A stretch of 18,470 bases of DNA from an uncultured Selenomonadaceae bacterium (GTDB taxonomy: Bacteria; Bacillota; Negativicutes; Selenomonadales; Selenomonadaceae). The DNA is taken from the NCBI GenBank assembly GCA_910579115.1, contig CAJTSO010000040.1, positions 1 through 18,470 on the forward strand. The letters run 5' to 3'. The position numbers and the translations under genes are program-made. How positions within the stretch are numbered: the first letter of the stretch is position 1; each line of letters opens with the position of its first letter. Below, one piece after another: positions 1 to 6,637 of the stretch. Under the pieces are notes generated by a model. It was given only the letters and a program-made list of their open reading frames with translations. It was not told the DNA's origin and ran no database searches.

Positions 1-885
1 AGGCGGAACGATCAAGGCGCTGATAAGGGCGCCCCGGCGGCCGGCTTCGTGGCTCTTGCCGGAGAGGACTGCCTGGGCGTAGGTCTGGGTGGAGAGGACT
101 CCCAGCAGGAGGCTGATACCGGAGCCGATGTCCTTCAGAGGCTCTCTGGCCACAAGGCTTAAAAACCGAGCGGAGAAATCCTCGTGGGAGGTAATGGCCG
201 GGAGGCCGATAAGGGGCTGGGCGCTGCCCAGGGAAGTAGAAAGAAAATTTGTTTCTATCCGGCTGAACAGAGCGGAGAAGCCGCCCGACCAAATGTAAAT
301 GAGAATAAGGCCGAAGAAGCAGGCAAGGCACAGCAGTATCAGTTTGACAAAGCCGCCCATTCCTGCGCCCCAGGCTCCGCCAAAAATTACGTAAATTGCC
401 ATCAGGACGATGGAGATGACGATAGCCGGCAGCATTTCTACCGAGGGAAATAATACGGAGATAAGTCCGCCGCAGGCAACGATTTGAGCCAGCACGCTGA
501 TAAAAATGCCGATGGAGCAGAGGGCGGAGCCAAGCTCACCGGCTTTGCTTCCGTACTCTTTGGCAATGATCGACAGCTCGGTAACGCAGCCTGATTCCCG
601 AAGGGGCCGGGTATAGAACAGGGCCAGGAACAGGGCGCCGATGCCGGAGCCCAGGGTGAACCACCAGGCGGAGAGACCGTAGTGAAAGGCAAGCTGGGCC
701 GTGCCGATGGTCGCCTGACTGGAAACCAGCGCCCCCATTATGCCGCCGCAGACCAGCAGGCTGCCGGCCTTGCCGCCGCCGGTAGTAAAATCCTTTGTGT
801 CCGAAACCTTGCGGCCGGAGCTTATGCCAACGCCGATGATCAGGGCGAGGACCCCCACCAGGCCGAGAATATGCTGAAATGTCAT
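1..885 (-). CDS. Sodium:solute symporter family transporter, N-terminal part (cut at window edge)
   Basis: An open frame runs from ATG at 885 to the window edge with no stop, giving the first 295 residues; the family is usually 450-500 residues, so the C-terminal third lies outside. The translation is a polytopic membrane protein with repeated 18-22 residue hydrophobic segments. It has the features of the SSS family (cation-coupled uptake in the inner membrane): an N-terminal helix, a GGG-KAGS stretch, ALVSSQATIGTAQLAFHYG followed by SAWWFTLGSGIGALFLAL, and later LLLGVLSTQTYAQAVLSGKS followed by a basic loop. These resemble the core sodium-site helices of SSS proteins. AGGGG lies 8 bases before the start and supports it. 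The gene diverges from the ferredoxin-like gene. Substrate cannot be told from the sequence. It was found by reading the minus strand, because the frame is open at the edge. Confidence 0.85.
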   Translation of the reverse strand, partial: MTFQHILGLVGVLALIIGVGISSGRKVSDTKDFTTGGGKAGSLLVCGGIMGALVSSQATIGTAQLAFHYGLSAWWFTLGSGIGALFLALFYTRPLRESGCVTELSIIAKEYGSKAGELGSALCSIGIFISVLAQIVACGGLISVLFPSVEMLPAIVISIVLMAIYVIFGGAWGAGMGGFVKLILLCLACFFGLILIYIWSGGFSALFSRIETNFLSTSLGSAQPLIGLPAITSHEDFSARFLSLVAREPLKDIGSGISLLLGVLSTQTYAQAVLSGKSHEAGRRGALISALIVPP

Positions 886-947
886 GTTAAAAGCCCCTAT
901 TATTCTTCATTGCTTTGATTTTATCACTACGAACAGGCACGGAAAAG

Positions 948-976
948 TTGAAAAGAAAAAATTTTTTTGTTAAAAT
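948..976 (+). promoter_or_regulatory. Predicted sigma-A type promoter for the small ferredoxin-like gene
   Basis: TTGAAA at 948-953 and TAAAAT at 971-976 are separated by 17 bases of A/T tract, close to the sigma-70/sigma-A consensus. Predicted transcription start is near 983, about 48 bases before the ATG at 1031. The A/T-rich spacer may add curvature. Confidence 0.7.
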
Positions 977-1030
977 TCAGGCGGGATTATGTGGAGTAGT
1001 GTTTTACAGGAAGAAAGGGTAGGGATTACC

Positions 1031-1216
1031 ATGCTGCAATCTGAAAAACTGAAGCGGGTTCTTGACGGCCTGGAGGATGCCTGCGGCCACTGCGCAATCT
1101 GTTCCCCGGATTGTCCGATCGCCGTTTCCCGGCGGGCTATCAATGGTCTCTATTACGATGTGAAGCAGAATGAGGAATATGAAGCGGAGAATGGCTCCGG
1201 CGGGGAAAGCTGCTGA
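1031..1216 (+). CDS. Small protein with a single [4Fe-4S]-type CxxCxxCxxxCP motif
   Basis: 61 residues from ATG 1031; AGGG lies 6 bases upstream, whereas an upstream in-frame start at 989 sits within the promoter's initial transcribed region and has no good ribosome site. Cysteines 18, 21, 24 and 28 followed by Pro29 give exactly the CxxCxxCxxxCP spacing of bacterial ferredoxin [4Fe-4S] clusters, but only one such motif is present, with a short helical N-terminus (about 1-16), a charged C-terminal tail and a final Cys61. Classical 2[4Fe-4S] ferredoxins have two motifs in about 55-60 residues. I do not recognise the family. It may bind one cluster or a metal such as zinc. It lies 119 bases upstream of a DNA glycosylase on the same strand and may be co-transcribed. 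Function unknown. Confidence 0.7.
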   Translation: MLQSEKLKRVLDGLEDACGHCAICSPDCPIAVSRRAINGLYYDVKQNEEYEAENGSGGESC

Positions 1217-1335
1217 GAACATAAGGCTGTTGAACGCTTAAAGAAAATTTGCCCGGCCGCTGCATAACTATGGCGTCAGCTTTTATTGGGACCATGGATT
1301 GTGCGGCGGCTTTTTTCATGGGAGAGGCAGGATAT

Positions 1336-1989
1336 ATGGCGGAAAGCTTTTTTGAATACGGCGAAGAGGAAATCAGGTATCTGAAAGCAAAGGATAAAAG
1401 GCTGGGAAAAGTGATCGACCGGCTGGGATACATTCGGCGAAGGACCGACAGCGACCTGTTTACCGCCGTCGTTCACCACATAGTTGGCCAGCAGATTTCC
1501 ACCAGGGCCCAGCAGACGATCTGGAACAGGATGAATGAGGAGCTGGGCTCTGTTACGGCGGAAACCCTGCTGTCGGCAGGCCGGGACCGGGTAAAGTCCT
1601 TTGGCATGACCTACCGCAAGGCTGATTACATCCTGGATTTTTCCCGGCAGGTGGAAAGCAAAGCGTTTGAGGGGGAGGCGGTGGCCAACCTGGACGACCG
1701 GGAGGCGATCAGGGCGCTGATGGCCCTGAAGGGCATAGGCCGCTGGACGGCGGAGATGATACTTCTCTTCTGCCTGAAGCGGAAGGATATACTGAGCTAC
1801 GGAGATCTGGGAATCATCAGAGGATTGCGGATGCTGTACCGCCATCGGGAAGTGGACCGGGTAAGATTTGAACGGTACCGCAAAAGATTTTCCCCCTATG
1901 GCAGCGTCGCCGCCCTGTACCTTTGGGCAATTTCCGGCGGAGCGATCCCGGAGCTTACTGATCCTCTGGCGGGAAAGGCTAGCAGATAA
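1336..1989 (+). CDS. DNA-3-methyladenine glycosylase II-like protein (HhH-GPD superfamily)
   Basis: 217 residues. A base-excision repair enzyme expected to remove alkylated bases such as 3-methyladenine from DNA. The HhH-GPD features are visible: an AVVHHIVGQQIST helix early on (about residues 44-56), helix-hairpin-helix with LKGIGRWTAEM (Gly133, Gly135, Trp137), and a downstream Asp157 in YGDLGIIRGL, the position of the catalytic Asp of the superfamily. Four-cysteine Fe-S motifs of the Nth/MutY branch are absent, which favours the AlkA/MAG branch. The N-terminal TBP-like domain of E. coli AlkA is missing, as in compact MAG-type enzymes. Start 1336 is chosen because GGAGAGG lies 9 bases upstream; an in-frame upstream extension to 1249 lacks a ribosome site and looks non-coding. 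Confidence 0.88.
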   Translation: MAESFFEYGEEEIRYLKAKDKRLGKVIDRLGYIRRRTDSDLFTAVVHHIVGQQISTRAQQTIWNRMNEELGSVTAETLLSAGRDRVKSFGMTYRKADYILDFSRQVESKAFEGEAVANLDDREAIRALMALKGIGRWTAEMILLFCLKRKDILSYGDLGIIRGLRMLYRHREVDRVRFERYRKRFSPYGSVAALYLWAISGGAIPELTDPLAGKASR

Positions 1990-2014
1990 AATTTTCCGGC
2001 ATCCCTTTTCGAGT

Positions 2015-2066
2015 ATAAAAAATCTCCGGCCATAGTTTTTTATTCTACGGCGGGAGATTGCTTTTG
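2015..2066. terminator. Bidirectional intrinsic terminator between the convergent glycosylase and HTH genes
   Basis: Arms 2021-2035 (AATCTCCGGCCATAG) and 2045-2059 (CTACGGCGGGAGATT) pair with two small mismatches around a T/A loop. On the minus strand the stem is followed by TTTTTTAT, a good termination tract for the HTH gene; on the plus strand it is followed by GCTTTTGTCT, a weaker tract for the glycosylase. A second small hairpin (TGTC-CCCC / GGGGACA, 2069-2087) lies beside it. The rest of 2088-2187 shows nothing recognisable. Confidence 0.75.
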
Positions 2067-2187
2067 TCTGTCTCCCCGGCAGGGGACAGCTGACAGGAGC
2101 GGAGAACTTTTGATACGGTCTCAAAAACCATCTGACTTATTGGGGAACAAAGCAAAAATTTATATTGTCTGGCGACTTATCATGCTT

Positions 2188-2631
2188 TCAGTCGGCTTCG
2201 CTGTCAAACAGACTTTTTTCACCAACTGTTTCAAGCAGAAAATTCGTATCCATGACGCTGTAGCCATGCTCCAATCCGTAGAAGATAACGCTGTCCCATA
2301 GATTGCGGACGTACAGCTCCCGGCAACCGGCATAATACAACAGGTGTTGAGTTTCTTTCCGCGAAAGCTTCATGGCCAGGGCCAGCGCCAGGGCCTTTTT
2401 ACGGGAAGGATTCTTCTTCCGGCCGGCGAAGATATGATAAGCGTAAGTTTTTTCCAGCAGGGAGTTTTTGATTACCTCCGCCTTGTTAAGCTTTTTTACC
2501 GTCAGCAGCTCGTTCAGGTATTCGGATAACGTTAGGTCCTTCCGCTCCTCCTCGTTGACCGATAAATATTTTTTAATGTCGGTGGACGATGATAATTCGT
2601 TTTCCAGTTCTTCCGTATTTTTAGCAGCCAA
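2188..2631 (-). CDS. Helix-turn-helix protein of the type paired with Ser/Thr kinases
   Basis: 147 residues, soluble, charged. The segment from about residue 35 to 125 contains a probable HTH fold: LSEYLNELLTVKKLNKAEV, then YAYHIFAGRKKNPSRKKAL, ALAMKLSRKETQHLLYYAG and a conserved-looking RELYVRNLWDSVIFYGLEHG. This pattern (YAY-IF-G-NPSR-K, then ET-LL-AG--ELY-R--RD--I-Y-L-HG) is known to me from XRE-like proteins found next to bacterial Ser/Thr kinases in Firmicutes. The start is TTG at 2631: GGAGG lies 7 bases upstream and no better ATG exists nearby. It diverges from the kinase gene with 60 bases between the starts, so it may regulate both or act with the kinase as a signalling pair. Target unknown. 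Confidence 0.8.
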   Translation of the reverse strand: MAAKNTEELENELSSSTDIKKYLSVNEEERKDLTLSEYLNELLTVKKLNKAEVIKNSLLEKTYAYHIFAGRKKNPSRKKALALALAMKLSRKETQHLLYYAGCRELYVRNLWDSVIFYGLEHGYSVMDTNFLLETVGEKSLFDSEAD

Positions 2632-2649
2632 TTTGTTGCCTCCACTATC

Positions 2650-2674
2650 AATATCGGATCAATCATACGATATT
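2650..2674. promoter_or_regulatory. Inverted repeat in the HTH-kinase divergent region, candidate operator
   Basis: AATATCG (2650-2656) and CGATATT (2668-2674) form a perfect 7-base inverted repeat with an 11-base spacer. It lies in the 60 bases that separate the starts of the divergent HTH and kinase genes, so both promoters must overlap it. A TATTAT at 2671-2676 could be a -10 for the kinase. An operator for the HTH protein is an inference from position and symmetry. Confidence 0.45.
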
Positions 2675-2691
2675 ATCGGGTAGAAAGCAAG

Positions 2692-4161
2692 GTGAATCCA
2701 TTGTCTCAGGATGCCGAAACTGCCGCGTTTAAGCTGGCGCAGGAATTTCTGGCTGCCCAATATGAAAAAATCCGTCTCCTGCGGCAAACCGATAAGAGCG
2801 AAGTGTGGCTGGCTTCTGACAAGACCGGGAAACTGGCGGTATTGAAGCTGCTGAACCGTAAAGATTTACCCTACGCCCGCCTTAAAGAGTTAAACCTGCC
2901 GATTTGCCCGCAAATATACTATTTCGCGGAAGCGGCGGAAAAAACCTTCCTCGTCGAGGAATACATACAGGGAGAACCCCTTGTGGAACGGCTCCGGTTC
3001 CATCGCTATCTTTCGGAAGCGGAAGCTTGCAGACTTATTCTTCAACTTTGCCGCGGGTTGAGCGGGTTACATAAAGCCGGTATAATTCACCGGGATATTA
3101 AACCGGAAAATCTTATCATACAGGAAATAAACGGCGCGCTCTTTGTCCGGCTGATTGATTTTGACGCCGCCCGCACGGTGAAGGAGAACAGCCAGACGGA
3201 CACAAGGCTCCTTGGCACGAAAGGATACGCTCCGCCGGAACAATACGGCTACGGCCAAACCGACGCCAGAAGCGATATTTACGCACTGGGCGTTACTTTC
3301 CTCGAAGCGCTGGAGCCGGAATACCGCGGCTGGCTGCGAAACGTCCTCGCCAGATGCGCGGAAATCGATCCGAAGCGGCGCTACGCCAGCGCTCAAAAAC
3401 TTGCCCGGGCTATCCGCTGTCATAAATTTCTACTCTGGAGAAATTGTATATTGGCCGGCACGTTAATCGCCGCCGCTATCGTATTTTGGGGTGGCGAGGG
3501 CGGCGAAAAAATAACGCCGCCCTCAGAGAAAGTAACCGCCGAACAGCAGGAGGCAGCCGCTCCTTCACCAAATGGGCAGACGGCGGCAGAACAGCCGCTT
3601 GCTCCGCCAGTTGATCCGCCTCGCCGGGAAGCGGTTCCAGCGGCGGACACGCAGGAAGAAATTAACGGGCGGGAACCTTACGATACGCAGGATAAAGGTT
3701 CTGCTCCCCAGCCAAACGCTCTAAGGAGTAACCGTATCCGTGCGTTCTACTATTTTAACGGCGAACGGCTTGATGAATGGACAGATAATTGGGATACTCC
3801 CGTTTTCAATGCCGGCACGGTCATGGACGTTCCGTCCCAATTATGGAAAAGCTGGAACGGCAGATATCCAGATCTTTGGAGCGTCACCGTTCGCATTGAA
3901 AATCAGAGCCCGACCCTTTGGAAACGTCCGTATCTCGCCGCCGTGCATGAGGAACCGGGCAAAGTGCAAAAGAAGGTCTTGCGCAGTGAAGAGCTTGCTC
4001 CCGGCGCCTCGGTTACTATTGAACTGCCCCTTTCGCAGTTTGCGATTTCCGGCGGCACAGGCTATAAGGAATTCCACACTTTAACCCTTAGCGTCCATGG
4101 AGAGGGCGGGCAGGAAGTATTTGGTCCCAAAACCAGATTAAACTTTAACCTAAAACCATAA
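2692..4161 (+). CDS. Membrane-anchored Ser/Thr protein kinase with extracytoplasmic C-terminal domain
   Basis: 489 residues. Cytoplasmic Hanks-type kinase domain at about 24-240: ATP-binding Lys52 (LAVLK), catalytic loop HRDIKPEN at 133-140, metal-binding DFD at 156-158 in place of DFG, and GTKGYAPPEQYG as activation/P+1 segment. The glycine loop is degenerate (RQTDKSEVWLA has no GxGxxG), and the stretch after GVTFLEALE that normally holds G-R-P-F is short, so the C-lobe is compact. A hydrophobic segment at about 248-266 is the membrane anchor. It is followed by a Pro/Ala/Glu-rich linker (about 270-345) and a C-terminal beta-rich domain of unknown ligand outside the membrane. Start is GTG 2692 or TTG 2701; AAGGTGA (2689-2695) fits TTG 2701 better, so the N-terminus is uncertain by three residues. 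Divergent HTH partner upstream. Substrates unknown. Confidence 0.88.
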   Translation: MNPLSQDAETAAFKLAQEFLAAQYEKIRLLRQTDKSEVWLASDKTGKLAVLKLLNRKDLPYARLKELNLPICPQIYYFAEAAEKTFLVEEYIQGEPLVERLRFHRYLSEAEACRLILQLCRGLSGLHKAGIIHRDIKPENLIIQEINGALFVRLIDFDAARTVKENSQTDTRLLGTKGYAPPEQYGYGQTDARSDIYALGVTFLEALEPEYRGWLRNVLARCAEIDPKRRYASAQKLARAIRCHKFLLWRNCILAGTLIAAAIVFWGGEGGEKITPPSEKVTAEQQEAAAPSPNGQTAAEQPLAPPVDPPRREAVPAADTQEEINGREPYDTQDKGSAPQPNALRSNRIRAFYYFNGERLDEWTDNWDTPVFNAGTVMDVPSQLWKSWNGRYPDLWSVTVRIENQSPTLWKRPYLAAVHEEPGKVQKKVLRSEELAPGASVTIELPLSQFAISGGTGYKEFHTLTLSVHGEGGQEVFGPKTRLNFNLKP

Positions 4162-4174
4162 TTATCCTTCATTG

Positions 4175-4210
4175 TCCCCGCGGGTCAACAAACCCCGCGG
4201 GGATTTGTTT
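4175..4210 (+). terminator. Intrinsic terminator after the kinase gene
   Basis: TCCCCGCGGGT at 4175-4185 pairs with ACCCCGCGGGGA (4192-4203) around a short A/C loop, with one bulged G, and is followed by TTTGTTTA. It is a GC-rich stem with a moderate U-tract, 13 bases after the kinase stop codon. Confidence 0.8.
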
Positions 4211-4244
4211 ATAATGTACACGTTATGAGGAGGTGAAAACCCGG

Positions 4245-4367
4245 GTGTCATTAAAGCCGTTACCTGGCGGCAAACCGGCGCAGGAATCGCTGATTACGCT
4301 GGATTGGTTATGTAATACTTTTGTTTTATTACTGGGATTCTTAAACATTGATTTTCGTGGTTCTTGA
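4245..4367 (+). CDS. Possible 40-residue peptide ORF (doubtful)
   Basis: A GTG at 4245 (or in-frame GTG 4233) opens a short frame ending with TGA at 4365-4367. A near-perfect Shine-Dalgarno, GAGGAGGTGA (4227-4236), lies 11 bases before GTG 4245. The peptide has a basic, Pro/Gly-containing start and a hydrophobic middle (LCNTFVLLLGFLNI). The stop overlaps the -35 box of the next promoter. I do not recognise it, and the strong ribosome site is the only support; it could be a gene remnant. Confidence 0.25.
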   Translation: MSLKPLPGGKPAQESLITLDWLCNTFVLLLGFLNIDFRGS

Positions 4368-4392
4368 CAACGAGCGGTATAAAAGCTAGAAT
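4364..4392 (+). promoter_or_regulatory. Near-consensus sigma-A promoter for the beta-barrel gene
   Basis: TTGACA (4364-4369, perfect -35), a 17-base spacer, and TAGAAT (4387-4392). Predicted start of transcription near 4399, about 240 bases before the chosen start codon of the barrel gene. This is the best promoter by consensus in the window. Confidence 0.82.
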
Positions 4393-4398
4393 GAACCT

Positions 4399-4638
4399 GG
4401 AATTGTCCACAGGGGGGGGACATTAGTACTTGATTTACCGTCGGAGTTTTCGATTGGCAAATTGAAAGCCATTAGCCTGCGAAAAAGCGAAACGAAAGCG
4501 GGCGAACGGCAATATTTCTGGCGGGTGGCGAAGAACATCGCCTCCATCGCCGGGCGCGGGTTTCAGCTGTGCAGGAATTTATGCGCGAGCCATAATGTAA
4601 TCTATAGCCTCAAAAAATACAGGGAAGGTGTATTACTG
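4399..4638 (+). promoter_or_regulatory. Long untranslated leader of the beta-barrel gene, unrecognised structure
   Basis: The roughly 240 bases between the predicted transcription start and TTG 4639 contain no family I recognise. There is a run of eight or nine G at about 4412-4420. Two possible stems are GCCTGC/GCGGGC around an A-rich loop (about 4480-4506) and GGCGA-agaaca-TCGCC (about 4527-4542), with a GC-rich patch to about 4560 in an otherwise AT-rich surrounding. The barrel reading frame is open through the leader from 4462, but that translation is basic, lacks a signal peptide at its start and has no ribosome site, so it is judged untranslated. Together with the terminator, tiny ORF and promoter, this accounts for the 477-base stretch between the kinase and barrel genes. 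Confidence 0.4.
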
Positions 4639-5655
4639 TTGAAGAAAGAATTATGTGTTTTTGCATTGGCAGTCAGCTTGTCGGCTGTCTGTAGTGCGGA
4701 AAGCAACGATACGGCTGCTGATAGTGCAGAAAGTAATGATATGGCTGTACAAATTGTAAACAGTGTTGGCAGCAACGTATCATCTGATGGCCGCCTGGAT
4801 GCCGGCAGCGCTGTCAATAGTCTGACCAACAGCGTTATCAGCAATGGAATCAATAACTACCTCCATGGCGAAAATGCCAAAGATTGGATGAAGCGCACTG
4901 AGTTACAGTTTTATTTCAGAGACAATTGGAAGCCGGTATATTCTCTGGAAACTATTCAGCCGTTATATGAGAATGATCTGTCTACTGTATTTACCCAATT
5001 CAGATTGGCAAATACCTCTGATATTGGAACAACTGCGAACTTGGGCTTCGGCTATCGCAGAACCAACCGGGCGGAAACTAATATGTACGGCATTAACGTG
5101 TTTTATGATCATGGCTTTAAGGAAGGTCACGCCAGGATTGGTACAGGTTTAGAATATTTCTCGGGCTATCATGAATTACACGCCAATGCTTATCACGCCG
5201 TTTCCGGCGAAAAAGAAATAGACAGGGTGAACCATATTTTTGAAAAGGCTTTAAGCGGCTATGATGTAGAATATGGCGTTACTCTCCCCAAAGCCCAATG
5301 GGCAAAGTTTTATGTGCAGGGCTTTGTCTGGGATTATAAACATGATGACGACGCGAAGGGCTACAGGCTTGCGACAGAATTACAGCTTACCCCAAATATC
5401 AGCGCTGAATTAGGATATGTTAAGGAGAGCGGCGCAAGCGGGGAAAAATATGTAAAATTTATGTATAACTTAGCCGGCAGGGATACATCCCTGTTTGGCC
5501 ACAGAAAAAAGAATAAACCCCTCAAGCTTGTTATGCGCGACAAACGGTTGCAAAAGGTCCGCCGGGAAAACGATATCAGAGTAGAGCGTTATCAAAAAAA
5601 TGCTGACGGTACTATTAGCAAAGGATTAAACGTAAGAATTAGAGCAATTAGTTAA
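4639..5655 (+). CDS. Inverse autotransporter (intimin/invasin-type) outer-membrane beta-barrel without passenger
   Basis: 338 residues from TTG 4639, chosen because it gives a clean signal peptide (MKKELCVFALAVSLSAVCSA, cleavage likely after residue 20) and GGAAGG lies about 10 bases upstream. After a Ser/Asn/Asp-rich stretch with a near-duplicate AESNDTA / AESNDMA comes the barrel: LQFYFRDNWKPVYSLETIQPLY, TTANLGFGYRR, MYGINVFYDHGF, HARIGTGLEYFSGYHELHAN, GYDVEYGVTLP, GYRLATELQLTPNISAELGY. Alternating strands with aromatic girdles match the intimin/invasin barrel family. The C-terminus (RRENDIRVERYQK) corresponds to the segment that in the family leads into the exported passenger, but here the protein stops about 20 residues later; no Ig-like repeats or LysM are present. 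A gene for a secreted protein starts 21 bases downstream. Confidence 0.87.
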   Translation: MKKELCVFALAVSLSAVCSAESNDTAADSAESNDMAVQIVNSVGSNVSSDGRLDAGSAVNSLTNSVISNGINNYLHGENAKDWMKRTELQFYFRDNWKPVYSLETIQPLYENDLSTVFTQFRLANTSDIGTTANLGFGYRRTNRAETNMYGINVFYDHGFKEGHARIGTGLEYFSGYHELHANAYHAVSGEKEIDRVNHIFEKALSGYDVEYGVTLPKAQWAKFYVQGFVWDYKHDDDAKGYRLATELQLTPNISAELGYVKESGASGEKYVKFMYNLAGRDTSLFGHRKKNKPLKLVMRDKRLQKVRRENDIRVERYQKNADGTISKGLNVRIRAIS

Positions 5656-5676
5656 TTTCTGGAAAAAGGTGAGAAT

Positions 5677-6384
5677 ATGAGAAAATATATTACCTGCCTG
5701 ATTGGCATTTTGTGTATTGCATTTACCAGCGTATGTTTTGCCGGTAGAAATGAAATTACATTTTTTAGCGGCGACCTTCTCTCTGTATCTGTAATAGGTA
5801 AAGACGGTAAAGAATACCAAATTCCAGGCGCCAGTGGACACATTGACCTGAATACTGTAATAAACGGCCATGCAACTGTTGGTGAAGGCAAGGACTTGCC
5901 CAATGGAGAGTATACAGCTATTAAATATGTTTTCAAAAATAGATTTGTCGTTGCCGGAAAAGTTATCCTGGATGATGGAACAGAATATGGAAGTGTTGGT
6001 GGGCTTAATGCGTCCCCTGCTTTCGAGAGAGGCCGTACTCCTTCTAACTTTATCTTTGTAGACACTGATGGATTTAGTGAAGGTAAGGATGATGATGGCA
6101 CAGTCTGGTGTCATATTAATGTATCTGGCGATAAATATATAGTTACACAAATAGACGAAGACGCACACTTCACATTGGACGAAAACATCGTCAAAACTTT
6201 CGGAGTTGCTATTGACTTAAGATATTTGTGGTTTGGGAAAAGTTGGCCTGAATTTAGTAGTGCATTGTATGTAAAAGATAAAAGCAAAGGTGAAACAGCA
6301 GGAAGAGAGGATTTTACACTTGATGGAAACACTATCACCGCTCCCAATATGGATCCTCCTGAAATAATAGTGGCTTTTAACTGA
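5677..6384 (+). CDS. Secreted protein of unknown family, partner of the barrel gene
   Basis: 235 residues. Signal peptide MRKYITCLIGILCIAFTSVCFA, cleavage likely after residue 22; no lipobox Cys at the cleavage site, so probably a soluble periplasmic or exported protein. AAAGGTGAG lies a few bases before ATG 5677. The mature part is rich in beta-type segments and Gly/Asp turns (HIDLNTVINGHATVGEG, LPNGEYTAIKYVFKNRFVVAGKVIL, HFTLDENIVKTFGVAIDL). The LPNGEYTAIKYVF portion resembles the beta-sandwich proteins that carry a 'pGtYtai' motif, but I cannot assign a named domain. It sits 21 bases after the barrel gene and before a strong terminator, so the two form a bicistronic unit. Composition is AT-richer than the leu genes next door. 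Function inferred only from company: possibly cargo, surface partner or periplasmic companion of the barrel. Confidence 0.8.
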   Translation: MRKYITCLIGILCIAFTSVCFAGRNEITFFSGDLLSVSVIGKDGKEYQIPGASGHIDLNTVINGHATVGEGKDLPNGEYTAIKYVFKNRFVVAGKVILDDGTEYGSVGGLNASPAFERGRTPSNFIFVDTDGFSEGKDDDGTVWCHINVSGDKYIVTQIDEDAHFTLDENIVKTFGVAIDLRYLWFGKSWPEFSSALYVKDKSKGETAGREDFTLDGNTITAPNMDPPEIIVAFN

Positions 6385-6400
6385 GTAACATGGTTTAGAA

Positions 6401-6433
6401 AAATCGCCTTTCGCTAAGAGAGGCGATTTTTTT
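6401..6433 (+). terminator. Strong intrinsic terminator after the barrel/secreted-protein unit
   Basis: AAATCGCCT (6401-6409) pairs perfectly with AGGCGATTT (6421-6429) around an 11-base loop and runs into seven T. Textbook Rho-independent shape, 16 bases after the stop codon at 6384. Confidence 0.92.
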
Positions 6434-6441
6434 CAGCCTGA

Positions 6442-6475
6442 GAAGGCCGTCGAAAGGCGGTCTTCTTCGTTTTAT
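6442..6475 (+). terminator. Second terminator-like hairpin
   Basis: GAAGGCCG (6442-6449) pairs with CGGTCTTC (6458-6465, one G-U) and is followed by TTCGTTTTAT. It is directly downstream of the first terminator, forming a tandem that insulates the leu operon. Confidence 0.55.
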
Positions 6476-6576
6476 ATTCGGCGGCGCGTCATTATTTTGG
6501 CAGCAGAATATTTGAAGTGTGCTGAATTGCCTGGAGGGGAGCCTGATTTTACCGGTGAAAATACTATACAAATTAG

Positions 6577-6605
6577 TAGAAACTGCATTAGAAGTGTGGT
6601 AGAAT
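6577..6605 (+). promoter_or_regulatory. Possible promoter of leuCDB
   Basis: TAGAAA (6577-6582), 17-base spacer, TAGAAT (6600-6605). The -10 is good, the -35 moderate. It would start transcription near 6612, leaving a leader of only about 26 bases, so there is no room for a T-box or leader peptide between this promoter and leuC. Confidence 0.45.
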
Positions 6606-6637
6606 ATTCAGAAATATTTTTTGAGTGGGGTGTTTCT

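Noticed and set aside
184..918. Several 60-90 residue open frames on both strands at the left edge
   Set aside because: They overlap the long minus-strand symporter frame, which alone gives a coherent membrane protein with a ribosome site.
1276..2124. 282-residue open frame on the minus strand opposite the DNA glycosylase
   Set aside because: It runs through the bidirectional terminator and the complete glycosylase gene; no domain signal.
4462..4638. N-terminal extension of the barrel protein by 59 residues
   Set aside because: It would bury the signal peptide behind a basic segment, and it has no ribosome site.
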